Assembly: GCA_040081395.1 (NCBI GenBank)
Contig: JBEBGN010000029.1
Coordinates: 1-28,049 of the forward strand
Length of the DNA: 28,049 bases
Source: UBA2982 sp040081395
GTDB taxonomy: Bacteria; Gemmatimonadota; Gemmatimonadetes; Longimicrobiales; Gaopeijiaceae
Direction of reading: 5' to 3'
Shown here: piece after piece, positions 1 to 7,517 of the stretch
Numbering within the stretch: position 1 is the stretch's first letter
Layout: each line of letters opens with the position of its first letter
Program-made: the position numbers and the translations under genes
The notes under the pieces: generated by a model
What the model saw: the letters and a program-made list of their open reading frames with translations, nothing else
Told to the model about the DNA's origin: nothing
Databases searched by the model: none

Positions 1-4
1 CGAT

Positions 5-33
5 TTGACAGCGACGCGGACGCGGCGTACAAC
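5..33 (+). promoter_or_regulatory. Sigma70-type promoter for the CHRD lipoprotein gene
   Basis: A perfect -35 hexamer TTGACA (5-10) is followed after 17 bases by TACAAC (28-33), which matches four of six bases of the -10 consensus. Transcription would begin near 40, leaving a leader of about 40 bases that carries a GGAGGGG ribosome binding site at 71-77, just ahead of the ATG at 81. This is the best consensus promoter in the window. It is a sequence match only. Confidence 0.6.
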
Positions 34-80
34 CAACGGGTCAATAGTTGATAGATCAGCTATTCAACCTGGAGGGGTCA

Positions 81-608
81 ATGAATCGATCCATCGTTCG
101 AGCCGTGGGTGCGCTGTCTCTGGTGGGGGCGATTGCCGCGTGTGACGACGAAGAGCCGGCAGGGCTCGAGGAAGTCGAGAGCTTCGTCGCCACGCTGACG
201 GGCACATCGGAAGTGCCCTCGAACGCGAGCACGGCGACCGGAAGCGCGGAGATCAGCATCGTAGGACCGACCTTGCTGTTTCGGATCGATGTCGCCGGCC
301 TCAGCAACGCATCGGCGGCCCACATCCATGGACCGGCGGACCCCGTCACGAACGCGGGCGTGCGCGTGAATCTCTGCGGCGCTACCGGGGTGCCTGCGTG
401 CGCCACGGGCGCGTCCTTCACGGGGGTGCTGAGCGCCGGCACGGCGACCCAGGTGTCGGGGATCTCGTTCGACTCCTTGGTGGTCCTGCTCCGCAACGGG
501 AATTCGTATGTGAACGTGCACACGAACGACGGTGTGGGGGCCACCAACACGGGGCCCGGGGATCTGTCGGCGGGTGAGCTGCGCGGCCAAGTGCAGATCG
601 CGCCCTGA
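81..608 (+). CDS. CHRD-domain lipoprotein
   Basis: This 175-residue protein has a short lipoprotein signal peptide: a basic start (MNRS), a hydrophobic stretch and the lipobox IAAC, with the lipidated cysteine at residue 21. The rest, roughly residues 34-175, is a CHRD domain. It shows the family's AxLTGTSEVP opening, the central HIHGP motif and the closing GELRGQV strand. CHRD domains occur in secreted proteins of bacteria and in animal chordin; their bacterial role is not established. The ATG at 81 is chosen over an in-frame start at 48 because it has a strong GGAGG site and begins directly with the signal peptide. A strong hairpin at 652-679 follows. Family assignment is firm; function unknown. 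Confidence 0.85.
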   Translation: MNRSIVRAVGALSLVGAIAACDDEEPAGLEEVESFVATLTGTSEVPSNASTATGSAEISIVGPTLLFRIDVAGLSNASAAHIHGPADPVTNAGVRVNLCGATGVPACATGASFTGVLSAGTATQVSGISFDSLVVLLRNGNSYVNVHTNDGVGATNTGPGDLSAGELRGQVQIAP

Positions 609-651
609 CCGAACGCTGAAGTGACGGTGTCGCCAAAGCAGGAAGCCGCGA

Positions 652-679
652 GAGAAGCGGGCCCTCGGGCCCGCTTCTC
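652..679 (+). terminator. GC hairpin terminator after the CHRD gene
   Basis: A perfect 13-base inverted repeat GAGAAGCGGGCCC / GGGCCCGCTTCTC sits 43 bases after the CHRD stop codon, separated by only TC. It resembles other hairpins in this window (1341-1373, 7441-7464), all between genes and all lacking a long T tract. It lies upstream of the preferred start (690) of the next gene. Confidence 0.6.
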
Positions 680-689
680 GGCCGCGTGG

Positions 690-1334
690 ATGTACCGCGT
701 GGCCCTAGTGGCCGCGGCGGCTGTCACGGTTGCTTGCGGAGGGGGCGGCGGTCCCACCGGGCCCGCCGGTCCCCCCGCACAACTCGTGAAGAGCGGGGGA
801 GATCAGCAGGCGTGGTACTTCAATAATCCGCTCCCCACCCCGTTCCAGGTGAGGGTACAGGATGCGAACGGGAGGGGGGTCGCAGGGGTCGTGGTGAGTT
901 GGGCGGTAACGACCGGTGGGGGCTCGGTCGCACCGGCCTCGAGCACCACGAACGCCGATGGCGTCGCGACCGCAACGCTCACACTCACGTCCGATGCCGT
1001 GTACGCAGTGAGCGCCAACGCGGCCGGTCTACCCCAAGTGGAGTTCATGGCCTCGGCCTCGACGCCCCCTACGTCGGGAGCCGTTACCGTGGGCAATGAC
1101 TTCTTCAGCCCGCGGGACGTTGTGGTCCAGGTCACCGGGAGCGTCACGTGGACCTGGAACCCGGGTTTCAGGGATCACAACGTGATCTACGTCAGCGGCC
1201 CGACCCCGCGCCCGGCGAACTCACCGACCATCGACAGTGGCACGCACACCACTTCGTTCGGTGTGGTCGGAGTCTACGGCTACGTCTGCAACATCCACGC
1301 GGGCATGGAAGGCACGGTCAGCGTCGTTCACTGA
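690..1334 (+). CDS. Lipoprotein with Ig-like (Big_1) and cupredoxin domains
   Basis: A 214-residue exported lipoprotein. Residues 1-16 form a short hydrophobic signal ending in VTVAC, with the lipid cysteine at 16 followed by a glycine-rich linker. Residues about 31-122 look like a bacterial Ig-like (Big_1) fold (VQDANGRGVAGVVVSW...TNADGVATATLTL). Residues about 131-214 are a plastocyanin-like cupredoxin domain with a full type 1 copper set: His163, Cys200, His203 and Met206. A role in periplasmic electron transfer or copper binding is inferred. A GTG at 621 in the same frame would add 23 residues but would place the 652-679 hairpin inside the gene, so the ATG at 690 is preferred. Neither start has a clear Shine-Dalgarno sequence. 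Confidence 0.75.
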   Translation: MYRVALVAAAAVTVACGGGGGPTGPAGPPAQLVKSGGDQQAWYFNNPLPTPFQVRVQDANGRGVAGVVVSWAVTTGGGSVAPASSTTNADGVATATLTLTSDAVYAVSANAAGLPQVEFMASASTPPTSGAVTVGNDFFSPRDVVVQVTGSVTWTWNPGFRDHNVIYVSGPTPRPANSPTIDSGTHTTSFGVVGVYGYVCNIHAGMEGTVSVVH

Positions 1335-1340
1335 ACGCAC

Positions 1341-1373
1341 GAGGGCCCGGCCACACCGTGTGACCGGGCCCTC
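1341..1373. terminator. Bidirectional terminator hairpin
   Basis: GAGGGCCCGG (1341-1350) pairs with CCGGGCCCTC (1364-1373). Inside, CACAC (1352-1356) can pair with GTGTG (1358-1362). It lies between two convergent genes (stop codons at 1334 and 1410), so it can serve both. Confidence 0.65.
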
Positions 1374-1409
1374 TCGCTTCCTACAACTTCAGCTACTGCG
1401 CCTACGACC

Positions 1410-2435
1410 TCAGTTGGGGAACGTGATCCGCGAGACGTTCCAGAGGGAGCAGGAGCCGCGGATGAGCTCGTTGTCGCTCACCGCATGCAGCGAGTGGATG
1501 AGGCAGCCGGTCTGGCCCATGCCGACCGCGGTCTGCGCCCAGCCGACCAGATTCCCGTCGTGGTCCAGGCGATAGATCTTGCCGTCGCCGTCGCCGCTGT
1601 AGATGTAGTTCTCCGTCACCTGCACGGTCCACGGAGCGCCGATGTTGGTGATGTAGCGCTCGAAGTTGAGGTCATAGTCGAAGACCTGGATGCGGCGGTT
1701 GCCGCGGTCCGCGACGTAGACGTGACCGTAGCCGGCTGCGATGCCGTGCACGGTGTTCATCTGCCCGTCGCCGCTGCCGTAGGTGCCGAACTCCTTCAAC
1801 CAGGTGCCGTCCGGCCCGAGCTTCACGACGCGCGAGTTGTTGTAGCCGTCGGCGATGAAGATGCTGCCGTCCGGGCCCCAAGCGACGTCGGTGGGGCGGT
1901 TGTACGTGCCCCGGCCAGCGCGCGGACGCTCCCCTTCGGGCTCCGTCACGCCGTGCTCGATGTACTCCTCGAACCAGTCGAGGGCTTCCGGCTTACGGCC
2001 CAAGACCATGCTCACCATGCCCGTGGGATCGACCTTGATGACCAGGTTGGAGCCTTCGTCGGTGACCCAAACGTTCTGGTCCGGGTCGACGCGCACGGTA
2101 TGCGCGAAGGACAAGCCGTAGGCGTTCGGGATCCACTCCTTCACGAACTGGAGGTTCTGGTCGAACTCGAACACCTTGGCGGCGTTGCCGCCTCGGACCG
2201 AGCCGCTCCAGCCGGTGCGGGTGAAGACGAAGAGGTGGCCGGCGCGATTCATCGACACGCCTTCGGTCTCACCGATCGTTTCGCCGGGGACGCGCAGGGG
2301 GAGGATCTCCTCCCTGAACCTGAGCACCGGGGCATTGGGTGTGGCGGGTGCGGCGTTGCCGCGGCCCTGTGCTAGAACTGGCGCGGCGCTCGTCGCCACC
2401 AAGGCGAGAGCCCACGCGAGTCGAGATGCATTCAT
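1410..2435 (-). CDS. Exported NHL beta-propeller, peptidyl-hydroxyglycine lyase (PAL)-like
   Basis: A 341-residue protein with a classical signal peptide (cleavage near AQG, residues 22-24) and NHL repeats across residues about 50-340. The repeats resemble the lyase half of animal peptidylglycine alpha-amidating monooxygenase. Motifs include FAHTVRVDPDQNVWVTD, RPTDVAWGPDGSIFIADGY, NNSRVVK and VYVADRGNRRIQVF. His112, His230 and His314 fall where rat PAL places its three zinc-binding histidines, and Tyr198 (DGYNNSR) where it has its catalytic tyrosine. Residue equivalence is my reading without an alignment. The substrate is unknown; such propellers are common in environmental bacteria and may have other roles. 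The ATG at 2435 follows a GGAGG site at good spacing. Confidence 0.75.
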   Translation of the reverse strand: MNASRLAWALALVATSAAPVLAQGRGNAAPATPNAPVLRFREEILPLRVPGETIGETEGVSMNRAGHLFVFTRTGWSGSVRGGNAAKVFEFDQNLQFVKEWIPNAYGLSFAHTVRVDPDQNVWVTDEGSNLVIKVDPTGMVSMVLGRKPEALDWFEEYIEHGVTEPEGERPRAGRGTYNRPTDVAWGPDGSIFIADGYNNSRVVKLGPDGTWLKEFGTYGSGDGQMNTVHGIAAGYGHVYVADRGNRRIQVFDYDLNFERYITNIGAPWTVQVTENYIYSGDGDGKIYRLDHDGNLVGWAQTAVGMGQTGCLIHSLHAVSDNELIRGSCSLWNVSRITFPN

Positions 2436-2465
2436 TACGTTCCTCCGAAGATGTTGGACGGGGAC

Positions 2466-2494
2466 ACTGTACGGGCCCTGGAGCAGGACGTAAA
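2466..2494 (-). promoter_or_regulatory. Possible promoter of the PAL-like gene
   Basis: On the minus strand TTTACG (2494-2489) and TACAGT (2471-2466) are 17 bases apart, each matching four of six consensus bases. They lie about 30 bases upstream of the start codon at 2435, which has GGAGGAACGTA in front of it. Confidence 0.45.
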
Positions 2495-2596
2495 GGTCCG
2501 GTAAAGTGATCGGCGCACCGGAGCGCCGCGGTTTGACGCTGGGTGGGCCCCCGCGTTACCTGATGCTCAAGACTCGATCCCAACCTGAGGACTCTC

Positions 2597-3508
2597 ATGA
2601 CGTACAGCCGCCGCAGCTTCTTCAAGGCAGGTATGCTCGGACTCGGCGCGGCCGCACTCGCGCGTCCCGCCGGCCTCTCCGCTGCCCGCCGCGCCGCGGT
2701 CTTCACGCCCCTCCGCCGCAACGTCGGCATCTTCCAGGAGCGTGGCGGTACCATCGGTTGGTTGATCAACAGCGACGGCATCGTGGTCATCGATAGCCAG
2801 TTCGCCGACACCGCGCCTCTGCTCCTGACGGGGATCCGCGAGCGCACGCGCCTGCCGATCGATGTGCTGATCAACACGCACCAACACCCGGACCACACGG
2901 GGGGCAATGGCGTGTTGAGGGATGCGGTGGGCAAGATCGTCGCGCACGAGCGCGCGGCGGCCAACCTGCGCAACAGCCCAGCCCAACGCGCGACCCCGGA
3001 CCCACGTCCTCTCCCTGACACCACGTTCGCGACCTCGTGGAGCGTCTCGGTGGGAGACGAGACCGTGCGCGCGCGTCACTTCGGAGCGGCACACACGGGT
3101 GGGGACGCCGCGATCTTCTTCGAGCGCGCCAACATCGTCCACCTCGGTGACCTGCTGAACAACCGCGGCTGGCCGAACATCGATGCGGCGGCGGGCGGCT
3201 CCGTGCACGGTTGGGTCGAGGTGCTCGAGCAGCTCATGCCGGAGTATCCGGCGGACGCGCTCTACATCTTCGGGCACAACGAGGCGGGGCATCCGGCCTT
3301 CGGTACGCGCGCCGACGTCGCCTACCAGCGCGACTACTTCCTCGCGGTGATCGAGGTCGCAGCCGCCGCGATCCGCGAAGGGCGCACGCGCGAGCAGGCC
3401 ATCGCACTGCAGATGCTCCCCGGCTACGAGCACTTCGGCGGGCAGGTGCCGCGGCTCGGCCTCGCGGTCGGCGTGGCGTTCGACGAGCTCCAGGCGATGC
3501 GGAGGTAG
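2597..3508 (+). CDS. Tat-exported metallo-beta-lactamase-fold hydrolase
   Basis: A 303-residue protein beginning with a twin-arginine signal (SRRSFFK at residues 4-10, then a hydrophobic stretch), so it is probably exported folded with its metals. The MBL signature NTHQHPDH gives His95, His97, Asp99 and His100. His166 (AAHTGGD), Asp185 (HLGDLL) and His227 (FGHNEAG) complete a two-metal site, so catalysis is expected. The substrate cannot be told; subclass B3 lactamase, lactonase and quinoprotein-associated hydrolases share this layout. A TTGACG at 2533-2538 could be a -35 box, but no convincing -10 follows. The cupin gene starts 27 bases downstream and is probably co-transcribed. Confidence 0.82.
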   Translation: MTYSRRSFFKAGMLGLGAAALARPAGLSAARRAAVFTPLRRNVGIFQERGGTIGWLINSDGIVVIDSQFADTAPLLLTGIRERTRLPIDVLINTHQHPDHTGGNGVLRDAVGKIVAHERAAANLRNSPAQRATPDPRPLPDTTFATSWSVSVGDETVRARHFGAAHTGGDAAIFFERANIVHLGDLLNNRGWPNIDAAAGGSVHGWVEVLEQLMPEYPADALYIFGHNEAGHPAFGTRADVAYQRDYFLAVIEVAAAAIREGRTREQAIALQMLPGYEHFGGQVPRLGLAVGVAFDELQAMRR

Positions 3509-3535
3509 TCCGCCCAGCGGGGGAGCGGACCGGGA

Positions 3536-4153
3536 ATGACTGTGCACTCTAGGTCGGTGGGTCCGCTGCTGGCGGCCATATTGCTCGCTGTACCGCTGGC
3601 AGCCCAGCAGCCGCGGGTCAATTCGACCGACCCGCAGCCTTCGTGCTACATGTGCCAGGGAGCGCATATCCCACTCTCGGAGATCGAGGCCTACACCGAG
3701 AAGGCGATCGACGAGAACCTCACCGACCAACAGGTCCGCGCCCACGACATCGGCAAGGCGCACGTCGGGATCGGGGTCGTCTATCGTGGACCCCTGGACG
3801 GCCCGCGGCCGAATTCGGTGGCGGAGCACGACCTCGTCAGCGAGGTCTACCACGTCATCTCCGGTTCGGCGACGCTCGTGCTCGGCCCCGACATCGCGAA
3901 CAAGGAGCGCCGGCCGGCGACCATGCAGACGGTCCGGGAATTCAACGGGCCTGGGCACAACGGGTCGGAAGTGCGAAACGGAGTCGCGTACAACCTCAGG
4001 GCGGGGGACGTCGTCATCATCCCGGCGGGCACAGGTCACCTGTTCACGCAGATCGACGATCACATCCGCTACTTGATGATCCGCATCGACCCGGACAAGG
4101 TGACGCCGATCAAGACCGCCGAGCAGTCGAGGCAGTACCTGTCACGACCCTAG
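3536..4153 (+). CDS. Exported cupin-domain protein
   Basis: A 205-residue protein with a signal peptide ending near LAAQQ (residues 21-25). After a CYMC pair (Cys37, Cys40) comes a single cupin barrel. Motif 1 is seen around Glu103 and His106 (EVYHVISGSATLVLG) and motif 2 around GDVVIIPAGTGHLF with His168. These are the usual metal-ligand positions, so metal binding is likely, but substrate and reaction are unknown. It follows the MBL-fold gene closely. Its last 12 bases overlap the 3' end of the convergent exonuclease gene, with no room for a separate terminator. Confidence 0.75.
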   Translation: MTVHSRSVGPLLAAILLAVPLAAQQPRVNSTDPQPSCYMCQGAHIPLSEIEAYTEKAIDENLTDQQVRAHDIGKAHVGIGVVYRGPLDGPRPNSVAEHDLVSEVYHVISGSATLVLGPDIANKERRPATMQTVREFNGPGHNGSEVRNGVAYNLRAGDVVIIPAGTGHLFTQIDDHIRYLMIRIDPDKVTPIKTAEQSRQYLSRP

Positions 4154-4987
4154 CCGCGAAGGCAGACCTTCCGCCGCCTTCGCGCACCGCTCGGCCAGTT
4201 TCGGGTCTCCCATGCGCGCGGCCCACGCTGCGAAGCCCTCGCGCGGCCCGCGCCAACGCAGTTCATCCACGTCGGCGAAGAGGGGTGCGTCGGTGCGCAG
4301 CGTGGCGAGCCTCTTGAAGAACAGCGCGTCCTGTCGCTGGTCGCCGAGCACGCTCTTGGGGAAGGATTCGATGGCGCCGTGCTGCATGATCAGCTGCGCC
4401 GCCGTGATCTTGCCGATGCCGCGGATGCCGGGATAGCCGTCCTGGGCATCCCCGACGAGTGCGAGAAAGTCGGGGATCTGCTCGGGCGCCACACCGAACT
4501 TCTTGCGCACGGCGTCCGCGTCGACGATCTGATTGCCGCGGCGGATGACCTGCACCACGCGCGAGCCCCGCACGCACTGCGCCAGGTCCTTGTCGTTCGC
4601 CCAGATGCAGATCTTCTGCACGCGTCGGTCGGCGGCCGCGAGATGCGCCGCGGAAGCGAGCCCGTCATCGGCCTCCAGCTCCACCATGGGCCAGACCGTC
4701 ACGCCCATCGCGCCCAGCGCCTCTTCGAGTGGCTCGAACTGCGCGCGCAGCCCACGATCGATCCCGTCCCCGGTCTTGTACTCGGCCCAGAGATCGTTCC
4801 GGAACGACTCGATCACGTGATCGGTCGCGACACCGAGGTGCGTGGCGCCCCCCTCGATCATCTCGAGCAGGGCATGGAGCACGCCGATGACCGCGCCGTA
4901 GCGCTTGGTCTCGGGCTTCTCCCACTTCTGGCGGCCGTAGAACTGACGGAAGAGCTCATAGGTGCCGTCGATGAGGTGGACGATCAT
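4142..4987 (-). CDS. Stand-alone 5'-3' exonuclease (PolA N-domain/FEN type)
   Basis: A 281-residue protein matching the 5'-3' exonuclease domain found at the N-terminus of DNA polymerase I and in phage flap nucleases. Seen are the opening HLIDGTY (Asp7), SFRNDLWAEYK, acidic ELEADDG (residues 103-109), ANDKDLAQ (Asp132, Asp134) and the helix-hairpin-helix LVGDAQDGYPGIRGIGKITA with Asp180 and Asp183. These acidic residues bind the two catalytic metals in the family, so activity on flaps or RNA primers is expected. No polymerase domain follows. The ATG at 4987 is preferred over an in-frame start at 5038 because MIVHLIDGTY is the family's usual start and the longer form overlaps the upstream gene. 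It lies 7 bases after the aldo/keto reductase, likely in one operon. Confidence 0.82.
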   Translation of the reverse strand: MIVHLIDGTYELFRQFYGRQKWEKPETKRYGAVIGVLHALLEMIEGGATHLGVATDHVIESFRNDLWAEYKTGDGIDRGLRAQFEPLEEALGAMGVTVWPMVELEADDGLASAAHLAAADRRVQKICIWANDKDLAQCVRGSRVVQVIRRGNQIVDADAVRKKFGVAPEQIPDFLALVGDAQDGYPGIRGIGKITAAQLIMQHGAIESFPKSVLGDQRQDALFFKRLATLRTDAPLFADVDELRWRGPREGFAAWAARMGDPKLAERCAKAAEGLPSRLGS

Positions 4988-4994
4988 GGGGCGC

Positions 4995-5987
4995 TCAGCG
5001 GTCGATCCAACGCTGCGCCCCCTCGGAGTAGCGCGCACCCTGCACCCGAACGGCGGCCGTTGCGGTCTCGATCTCCCGGAGTTCGGAAGGCGCCAGCTCG
5101 AGGTGAACCGCGCCTAGGTTCTCCTCCAGGCGGTGAAGCTTGGTGGTGCCGGGAATCGGTACGATCCAATCGCGTTGCGCGAGCAGCCAGGCGAGCGCGA
5201 TCTGCGCGGGGGTCGCACCCTTCCCGGTGGCGATGCGCGTGACGACCTCGACCAGCGCTTGGTTGGCCTTCCGGTTCTCGGGCGAGAAGCGGGGTACGGT
5301 GTTGCGGAAGTCGTTCGGGGTGAACTCGGTGGTCTCGTCGATCTTGCCGGTTAGGAATCCCTTTCCGAGCGGGCTGAAGGGAACGAACCCGATTCCCAAC
5401 TCCTCGAGGGTCGATAGGATCTCCGCCTCGGGCTCGCGCCACCACAGGGAGTATTCGCTCTGGAGCGCCGTCACCGGCTGAACCGCATGCGCGCGGCGAA
5501 GGGTCCGCACGCCCGCCTCGGAGAGCCCGAAGTGTCGGACCTTCCCCTCGCGGATGAGATCCCTCACGGTTCCCGCGACCTCCTCGATGGGCACCTCGGG
5601 ATCGACACGGTGCTGGTAGAGGAGATCGATGGTCTCGATGCCGAGGCGCTCGAGCGAACCTTCGGTAGTCCGCCGGATAGATTCGGGGCGGCTGTTCAGC
5701 CTACCGGTCGATTTGCCGTCGGCATCGATGTCGAAGCCGAACTTGGTGGCGACGACGACCTGGTCCCGAATCGGCGCGAGCGCTTCCCCCACGAGGGTCT
5801 CGTTCGTGTACGGGCCGTAGACCTGCGCGGTGTCGAAGAAGGTGACGCCGCGCTCGAAGGCCGAGCGGATCAGCGCGATCATCGCGCCGCGGTCCGCGGG
5901 GGGGCCGAGCCCGAAGCTCATGCCCATGCAGCCGAGGCCTAGAGCCGAGACCTCCAGGCCACTGGTACCGAGGGTGCGTTTCACCAT
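4995..5987 (-). CDS. Aldo/keto reductase
   Basis: A 330-residue NADPH-dependent TIM-barrel oxidoreductase of the AKR family. The catalytic tetrad is visible: Asp52 and Tyr57 (FFDTAQVYG), Lys82 (ATKFGF) and His126 (LLYQHRVD). The family opening LGTSGLEVSALGLGCMGM and the cofactor loop IVPIPGTTK near the C-terminus are present, followed by the usual LEENLGA. It resembles the large group of bacterial AKRs acting on small aldehydes and ketones; the true substrate cannot be told. It is transcribed away from the PHM-like gene and is followed after 7 bases by the exonuclease gene. TAGAAT on the minus strand at 6030-6025 could be its -10 box. Confidence 0.88.
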   Translation of the reverse strand: MVKRTLGTSGLEVSALGLGCMGMSFGLGPPADRGAMIALIRSAFERGVTFFDTAQVYGPYTNETLVGEALAPIRDQVVVATKFGFDIDADGKSTGRLNSRPESIRRTTEGSLERLGIETIDLLYQHRVDPEVPIEEVAGTVRDLIREGKVRHFGLSEAGVRTLRRAHAVQPVTALQSEYSLWWREPEAEILSTLEELGIGFVPFSPLGKGFLTGKIDETTEFTPNDFRNTVPRFSPENRKANQALVEVVTRIATGKGATPAQIALAWLLAQRDWIVPIPGTTKLHRLEENLGAVHLELAPSELREIETATAAVRVQGARYSEGAQRWIDR

Positions 5988-6057
5988 GGCGGTCTTGCTG
6001 GAGGAGCCTCACATTGGCGCCAGCATTCTAGCCAACTCCTCGAAGGAGGACACCGTG

Positions 6058-7416
6058 ATGCACCCCCTCTCCGGGCTCGCGGTCGGTGCGGTGGTAGCCG
6101 CGGCCTTTCCCCTCGGGCTTTCCGCCCAGGTCGGTTTCGCGTCGAACGCCCCCGCCGAAGTCACATACGCCCGGGACGTGGCGCCGATCATCCAGAACAA
6201 CTGCATGGTCTGCCACCGTCCGGGCGGCATCGGTCCCATGGATTTGGTCAGCTACGAGGACGCTCGCCGCTACGCGCGCCGCATCGGCGAGCAGGTCTCC
6301 GCGGGACTCATGCCGCCGTACTACTACGACCGGGACATCGGCATCCAGGAGCTGCAGCACGACTGGCGCCTCTCCGAAGACGAGATCGCCACGGTCGTAG
6401 CCTGGGTCGAGCAGGGCGCGCCGCTCGGTGATCCCGCGGATATGCCACCGGCTCCAGACCTGATCTCCACGGACGAGTGGGCCTTCGTCCCGCAGTACGG
6501 TGCGCCGGACCTCATCATCCCGTCGACGCCGATCGACGTGCCGGTGGGGGGCATGGACATGATGCACTGGCCGATCGTGCCGAGTGGGATGACGGAGGAC
6601 CGCTGCATCAAGGCCATCCAGGTGAAACCGGCTGGCGCTGCGAAGTCGGTGGTGCACCACGCGAACTCCACGTTCCGGCTCTTGAACGACGACGGCGAAC
6701 TGGAACGCACCGGCGCTCAGGGCGAACACGCCACCGAATACGCGATGGGCAAGCTGGGTGAGATCGTTCCGGACGGTGTGTGCCGGCTGCTGCCGGCCAA
6801 CGCGTACGTCGCATGGGACATCCACCTCTACCCGGGCGGCATCGGCACGAACCTCCAGACCGAAGTGCTCGAGGACAACGTCGTCGAGATGGGCCTCTGG
6901 CTGCACCCGGCGGACTATCAGTACGAGTACCGCCAGGACCTTCGCCTCTACGGCATCCGGCAGGGTGAACTGCTGCTGAAGCCCCACGGCACGTCGATGA
7001 CGCAGGGGTTCCTCACCTTCGACCACCCCGTGCGCATCGACAGCTTCCAACCGCACGGCCACCTGCGCCTGCGCTCGGCATCCCTCGAGATCCTGTACCC
7101 CGAGACGGGCCGCATCGAGGTCGTCAGCATGATCTCGAACTGGAGCGCCCTCTGGCACCAGAGCCATATCTACGAAGAGCAGGTGGCGCCGTTGGTACCG
7201 AAGGGCGGCGTGATCATCATGAAGCAGTGGTACGACAACACGACCAACAACCCCAACGTGGTGGACCCGGACCTGTGGGCCGACTACGGCAACCGCACCT
7301 CCGACGAGATGTCGCACGCCTGGCTCGCGGTGACGCACCTGGATGAAGAGGGATACCAGGAGATCGTGGAGCAGCGTGAGGCCGCGCAGCCTCGGCGCGT
7401 GACCGACCAGGACTGA
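6058..7416 (+). CDS. Exported cytochrome c/PHM-like copper monooxygenase protein
   Basis: A 452-residue exported protein. After a signal peptide (cleavage near SAQ, residues 22-24) comes a small cytochrome c-like segment with one haem motif, CMVCH (49-53). The larger part resembles copper type II ascorbate-dependent monooxygenases, the hydroxylase (PHM) half of animal peptide-amidating enzyme. A His-His pair (200-201), His256 (DIHLYPGG), the His-x-His at 333-335 (PHGHLR) and Met388 (IIMKQWYDN) match the order of PHM's CuH and CuM ligands. The domain fusion suggests electrons reach copper through haem; this is inference. GGAGG at 6045-6049 favours the ATG at 6058, with GTG at 6055 possible. 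A hairpin terminator follows at 7441. Confidence 0.75.
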   Translation: MHPLSGLAVGAVVAAAFPLGLSAQVGFASNAPAEVTYARDVAPIIQNNCMVCHRPGGIGPMDLVSYEDARRYARRIGEQVSAGLMPPYYYDRDIGIQELQHDWRLSEDEIATVVAWVEQGAPLGDPADMPPAPDLISTDEWAFVPQYGAPDLIIPSTPIDVPVGGMDMMHWPIVPSGMTEDRCIKAIQVKPAGAAKSVVHHANSTFRLLNDDGELERTGAQGEHATEYAMGKLGEIVPDGVCRLLPANAYVAWDIHLYPGGIGTNLQTEVLEDNVVEMGLWLHPADYQYEYRQDLRLYGIRQGELLLKPHGTSMTQGFLTFDHPVRIDSFQPHGHLRLRSASLEILYPETGRIEVVSMISNWSALWHQSHIYEEQVAPLVPKGGVIIMKQWYDNTTNNPNVVDPDLWADYGNRTSDEMSHAWLAVTHLDEEGYQEIVEQREAAQPRRVTDQD

Positions 7417-7440
7417 CCGCGCAGCAGGCCGCAGGTACGA

Positions 7441-7464
7441 GCGGGCTCCCCGGTGGGAGCCCGC
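7441..7464 (+). terminator. Hairpin terminator after the PHM-like gene
   Basis: GCGGGCTCCC (7441-7450) pairs perfectly with GGGAGCCCGC (7455-7464) around a CGGT tetraloop, followed by TTC. It lies 25 bases beyond the stop codon and 54 bases before the next start codon. Confidence 0.7.
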
Positions 7465-7517
7465 TTCGCATTCGTGGTCTGGCGGTAAACCGGCCTCCCC
7501 TTTCGATTCCCGCCTCT

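Noticed and set aside
2567..4063. Long open frame on the minus strand opposite the MBL-fold and cupin genes
   Set aside because: Spans two genes with full catalytic motifs on the plus strand; its own protein has no recognisable domain.
6028..7338. Long open frame on the minus strand opposite the PHM-like gene
   Set aside because: Low-complexity Val, His, Asp and Arg composition; the plus-strand frame has signal peptide, haem motif and ribosome site.
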